This document shows, piece by piece, positions 5,722-7,436 of a stretch of 7,436 nucleotides of DNA; the first letter of the stretch is position 1; every line of letters begins with the position of its first letter. The DNA is taken from the NCBI GenBank assembly GCA_020442225.1, contig JAGRKR010000569.1, forward strand, positions 1-7,436. Reading direction: 5' to 3'. Origin of the DNA: Hyphomicrobiaceae bacterium. GTDB taxonomy: Bacteria > Pseudomonadota > Alphaproteobacteria > Rhizobiales > Hyphomicrobiaceae. Position numbers and translations under genes: made by a program. The notes beneath the pieces were generated by a model. It was not told the origin of the DNA. It searched no databases and worked only from the letters and a program-made list of their open reading frames with translations.

Positions 5722-7140
5722 ATGGCTTTGCTCGGCAAGAGACCCAAGATCGACGAGATCCTCGGATCGCGCGTGAAAGCGATGTCCGAGCGCGAGACGC
5801 GCGAGGTGATCTGGCTCATCCTGCCGCTGGTGCTGCTGGCGGCAGCCTCGATCTGGATGGCCTTGCAGTTCGCCCAGCCGGCGCCGCCGAAGCGGATCGT
5901 CATCTCCACGGGCAGTCCGTCCGGCGCCTATTTCGCGTTCGGCAGGCGTTATGCCGAGCTGCTGAAGCGCAATGGCATCACGGTCGAGGTTAGAGCCTCC
6001 CGGGGCTCCGGCGAAAACGTCGCGCTGCTGAAGGACCCGAATTCCGACGTCAGCGTCGCCCTCCTGCAGGGTGGGATCACCAACGGCAAGAGCACGCCGC
6101 AGATCGTCTCCCTCGGCCGGGTCTTCATCGAGCCCCTGTGGGTCTTTTATCGCGGCAACCAGACCATCGACCGCCTGCATCAGTTGCGTGGCCAGCGCAT
6201 CGCCGTGGGGCCGCCCGGCAGCGGCACGCGCCATCTCGCTATAACCCTGCTCAGCGCCAACAGGATCACGGCGGAGACGACCACGCTGCAGCCCGAGTCC
6301 GGCAAGGCGGCGATCGAGGCCCTGCGCTCGGGCCGGACCGATGCGATCTTTCTCGTGCTGGCGCCGGATGCGCCGATGCTGAAGGAGCTACTCGCCGACC
6401 GTTCGCTCCGCCTCATGAATTTCGCCCAGGCGGAGGCCTATACGAGGCTCTTTCCCTACCTGCAGCGCATCGTGCTGCCACAGGGCGCCATCGACCTCGT
6501 TGCCAACATCCCGGAGCGCGACATCACGCTCGTCGCCCCGGTCGCAGCGCTCGTTGCCAAGTCCACGCTGCATCCGGCCCTCGTCGGCCTGCTCATCGAC
6601 GCGGCGCGCGAGGTGCATGCCGACGCCGGGCTCTTCAATCGGATGGGCGAGTTCCCCAAGCCGCTCGATCCCGAGTTCTCGCTGGCGGAGGATACCGAGC
6701 GCTACTACCGCTCCGGCCCATCCTTCCTGAAGCGCAACCTGCCGTTCTGGCTGGCGATCTTCATCGAGCGGACGAGCCTCGTGCTGGTGCCGCTGGCGGG
6801 CGTCCTGCTGCCGCTGATGAAGGCCGGGCCGCTGATTTACCGCTGGCGCAACCGTCGCCGGCTGCTGCACTGGTACGGGCGGCTCAAGGCGCTCGAGTTG
6901 AGCATCGCCAGCGATCCGGCGCGTGCCAACCTCTACGACTACAAGGTGGAGCTGGCCTGGATCGAGCAGTCCGTCGCGACGGTGCCGATCCCGATCGGGT
7001 TCGCGGATGAGTATTACGAGCTGAGGGCGGCGATCGAGCTCGTCCGCCAGCAGCTCAACAGCCGCACGGGCGGCGTCGATACGCCACCGGACTGGCGGGA
7101 CGGGCCACCGCAAAAGTCGGAGGCGGCCGTCAGCCCTTGA
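5722..7140 (+). CDS. Membrane-anchored TAXI-family solute-binding protein (472 aa)
   Basis: Belongs to the TAXI group of TRAP-transporter solute-binding proteins. The binding domain spans about residues 57-335: KRIVISTGSPSGAYFAFGRRYAELL is the family's opening signature, followed by VEVRASRGSGENVALL, DVSVALLQGG and a GQRIAVGPPGSGTR hinge-like segment. Unlike ordinary secreted TAXI proteins it has no cleavable signal. Instead there is a basic cytoplasmic N-terminus, a membrane segment at about 29-50, the periplasmic domain, a second membrane segment at about 343-370, and a basic cytoplasmic tail (RWRNRRR...) of about 100 residues with helical, charge-rich sequence. This suggests a tethered sensor or a binding subunit fixed to a membrane partner. 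No TRAP permease gene is present in the window. GGAG (5711-5714) lies seven bases before the ATG. The 3' end overlaps the convergent protease gene by 11 bp. The ligand is unknown. Confidence 0.88.
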   Translation: MALLGKRPKIDEILGSRVKAMSERETREVIWLILPLVLLAAASIWMALQFAQPAPPKRIVISTGSPSGAYFAFGRRYAELLKRNGITVEVRASRGSGENVALLKDPNSDVSVALLQGGITNGKSTPQIVSLGRVFIEPLWVFYRGNQTIDRLHQLRGQRIAVGPPGSGTRHLAITLLSANRITAETTTLQPESGKAAIEALRSGRTDAIFLVLAPDAPMLKELLADRSLRLMNFAQAEAYTRLFPYLQRIVLPQGAIDLVANIPERDITLVAPVAALVAKSTLHPALVGLLIDAAREVHADAGLFNRMGEFPKPLDPEFSLAEDTERYYRSGPSFLKRNLPFWLAIFIERTSLVLVPLAGVLLPLMKAGPLIYRWRNRRRLLHWYGRLKALELSIASDPARANLYDYKVELAWIEQSVATVPIPIGFADEYYELRAAIELVRQQLNSRTGGVDTPPDWRDGPPQKSEAAVSP

Positions 7141-7436
7141 ACTCCTCCATCTGCGCGACCGCCGCGCGCAGTGCGTCCGACCACGACGACGACAGACGCC
7201 GGAAATACTCGTCGTTCTCGTGGATGCGGCGCACCAGTCGCACGTCGAGCATGTCCCGCTGATACATCAGCAGGTCGATCGGCATCCCGACGGACAGATT
7301 CGATCGCACCGTCGAATCGAACGAGAGCAGCAGCAGCTTGGCGGCCTCGCCGAGACGCATGTCAGGCCGCGCCACGCGATCGATGATGGGTTTGCCGTAC
7401 TTGTGCTCGCCGATCTGGAAATAGGGCGTGTCGTCG
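7130..7436 (-). CDS. Proteasome-type protease, Anbu-like (C-terminal part, cut by window edge)
   Basis: The last ~101 residues of a protein resembling the predicted proteasome-type proteases of COG3484, the Anbu (ancestral beta-subunit) group of 20S proteasome/HslV homologues. The visible part starts DDTPYFQIGEHKYGKPIIDR and continues VARPDMRLGEAAKLLLLSFD, then STVRSNLSVGMPIDLLMYQR, all typical of this group. The segment continues to the window edge without a start, so the N-terminal catalytic threonine lies outside and cannot be checked. A short internal GTG at 7375 is not the real start. In many proteobacteria this gene sits with transglutaminase-like, alpha-E and ATP-grasp genes; these would lie beyond the right edge if present. 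It converges on the TAXI gene, with stop codons overlapping by 11 bp. Confidence 0.85.
   Translation of the reverse strand, partial: DDTPYFQIGEHKYGKPIIDRVARPDMRLGEAAKLLLLSFDSTVRSNLSVGMPIDLLMYQRDMLDVRLVRRIHENDEYFRRLSSSWSDALRAAVAQMEEFKG

Noticed and set aside
4526..5776. Plus-strand open frame of 416 codons across the ureohydrolase
   Set aside because: It is the +1 shadow of the ureohydrolase gene, Arg-rich, with no recognisable motifs.
1..7436. CRISPR array, insertion sequence, tRNA or rRNA
   Set aside because: No regularly spaced repeats, transposase-like frames, terminal inverted repeats or cloverleaf-like sequences were seen on either strand.

Overview
The window looks like a chromosomal segment of a GC-rich alphaproteobacterium, most likely of the order Hyphomicrobiales (Rhizobiales). 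This rests on strong G/C third-position bias, on the protein families present (membrane-anchored TAXI protein, Anbu-type proteasome homologue, multi-rhodanese protein, arginase-family enzyme with a DPSxMP motif), and on short GGAG-type ribosome binding sites. It is not backed by a marker gene, so genus cannot be given. The left ~1.8 kb appears by eye less GC-rich than the rest.

Layout from left to right. Positions 1-224 carry no recognisable gene. At 225-572 (+) lies a small secreted SH3-like protein. It converges on a class I SAM-dependent methyltransferase (711-1517, -), with a GC-rich hairpin between the two. The methyltransferase has a long leader containing a clear FMN riboswitch (RFN element, 1598-1749, -), preceded by a good sigma-70-like promoter (1753-1781). 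The leader ends in a helix that can hide the Shine-Dalgarno sequence. This pairing of a flavin sensor with a methyltransferase that is not an obvious riboflavin gene is the most interesting item here. Positions 1750-2195 hold that promoter and otherwise nothing I recognise.

The middle block reads as a sulfur-metabolism pair on the minus strand: a four-domain rhodanese (2812-4419) followed by a small three-histidine cupin resembling thiol dioxygenases (2196-2699). The cupin may also have its own promoter. Divergent from the rhodanese is an arginase/agmatinase-family ureohydrolase (4593-5507, +) whose first metal motif reads GGDDS instead of GGDHS. Next on the same strand is a TAXI-type solute-binding protein anchored by two membrane segments (5722-7140), with no TRAP permease genes in view. 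The right edge holds the C-terminal part of an Anbu-like proteasome-type protease (7130-7436, -), which overlaps the TAXI gene tail to tail by 11 bp.

A plausible but unproven reading: the rhodanese moves or releases sulfane sulfur, the cupin oxidises a small thiol or persulfide, and the divergent ureohydrolase handles a guanidino compound. The methyltransferase is a separate unit under flavin control. Substrates cannot be named from the sequence.
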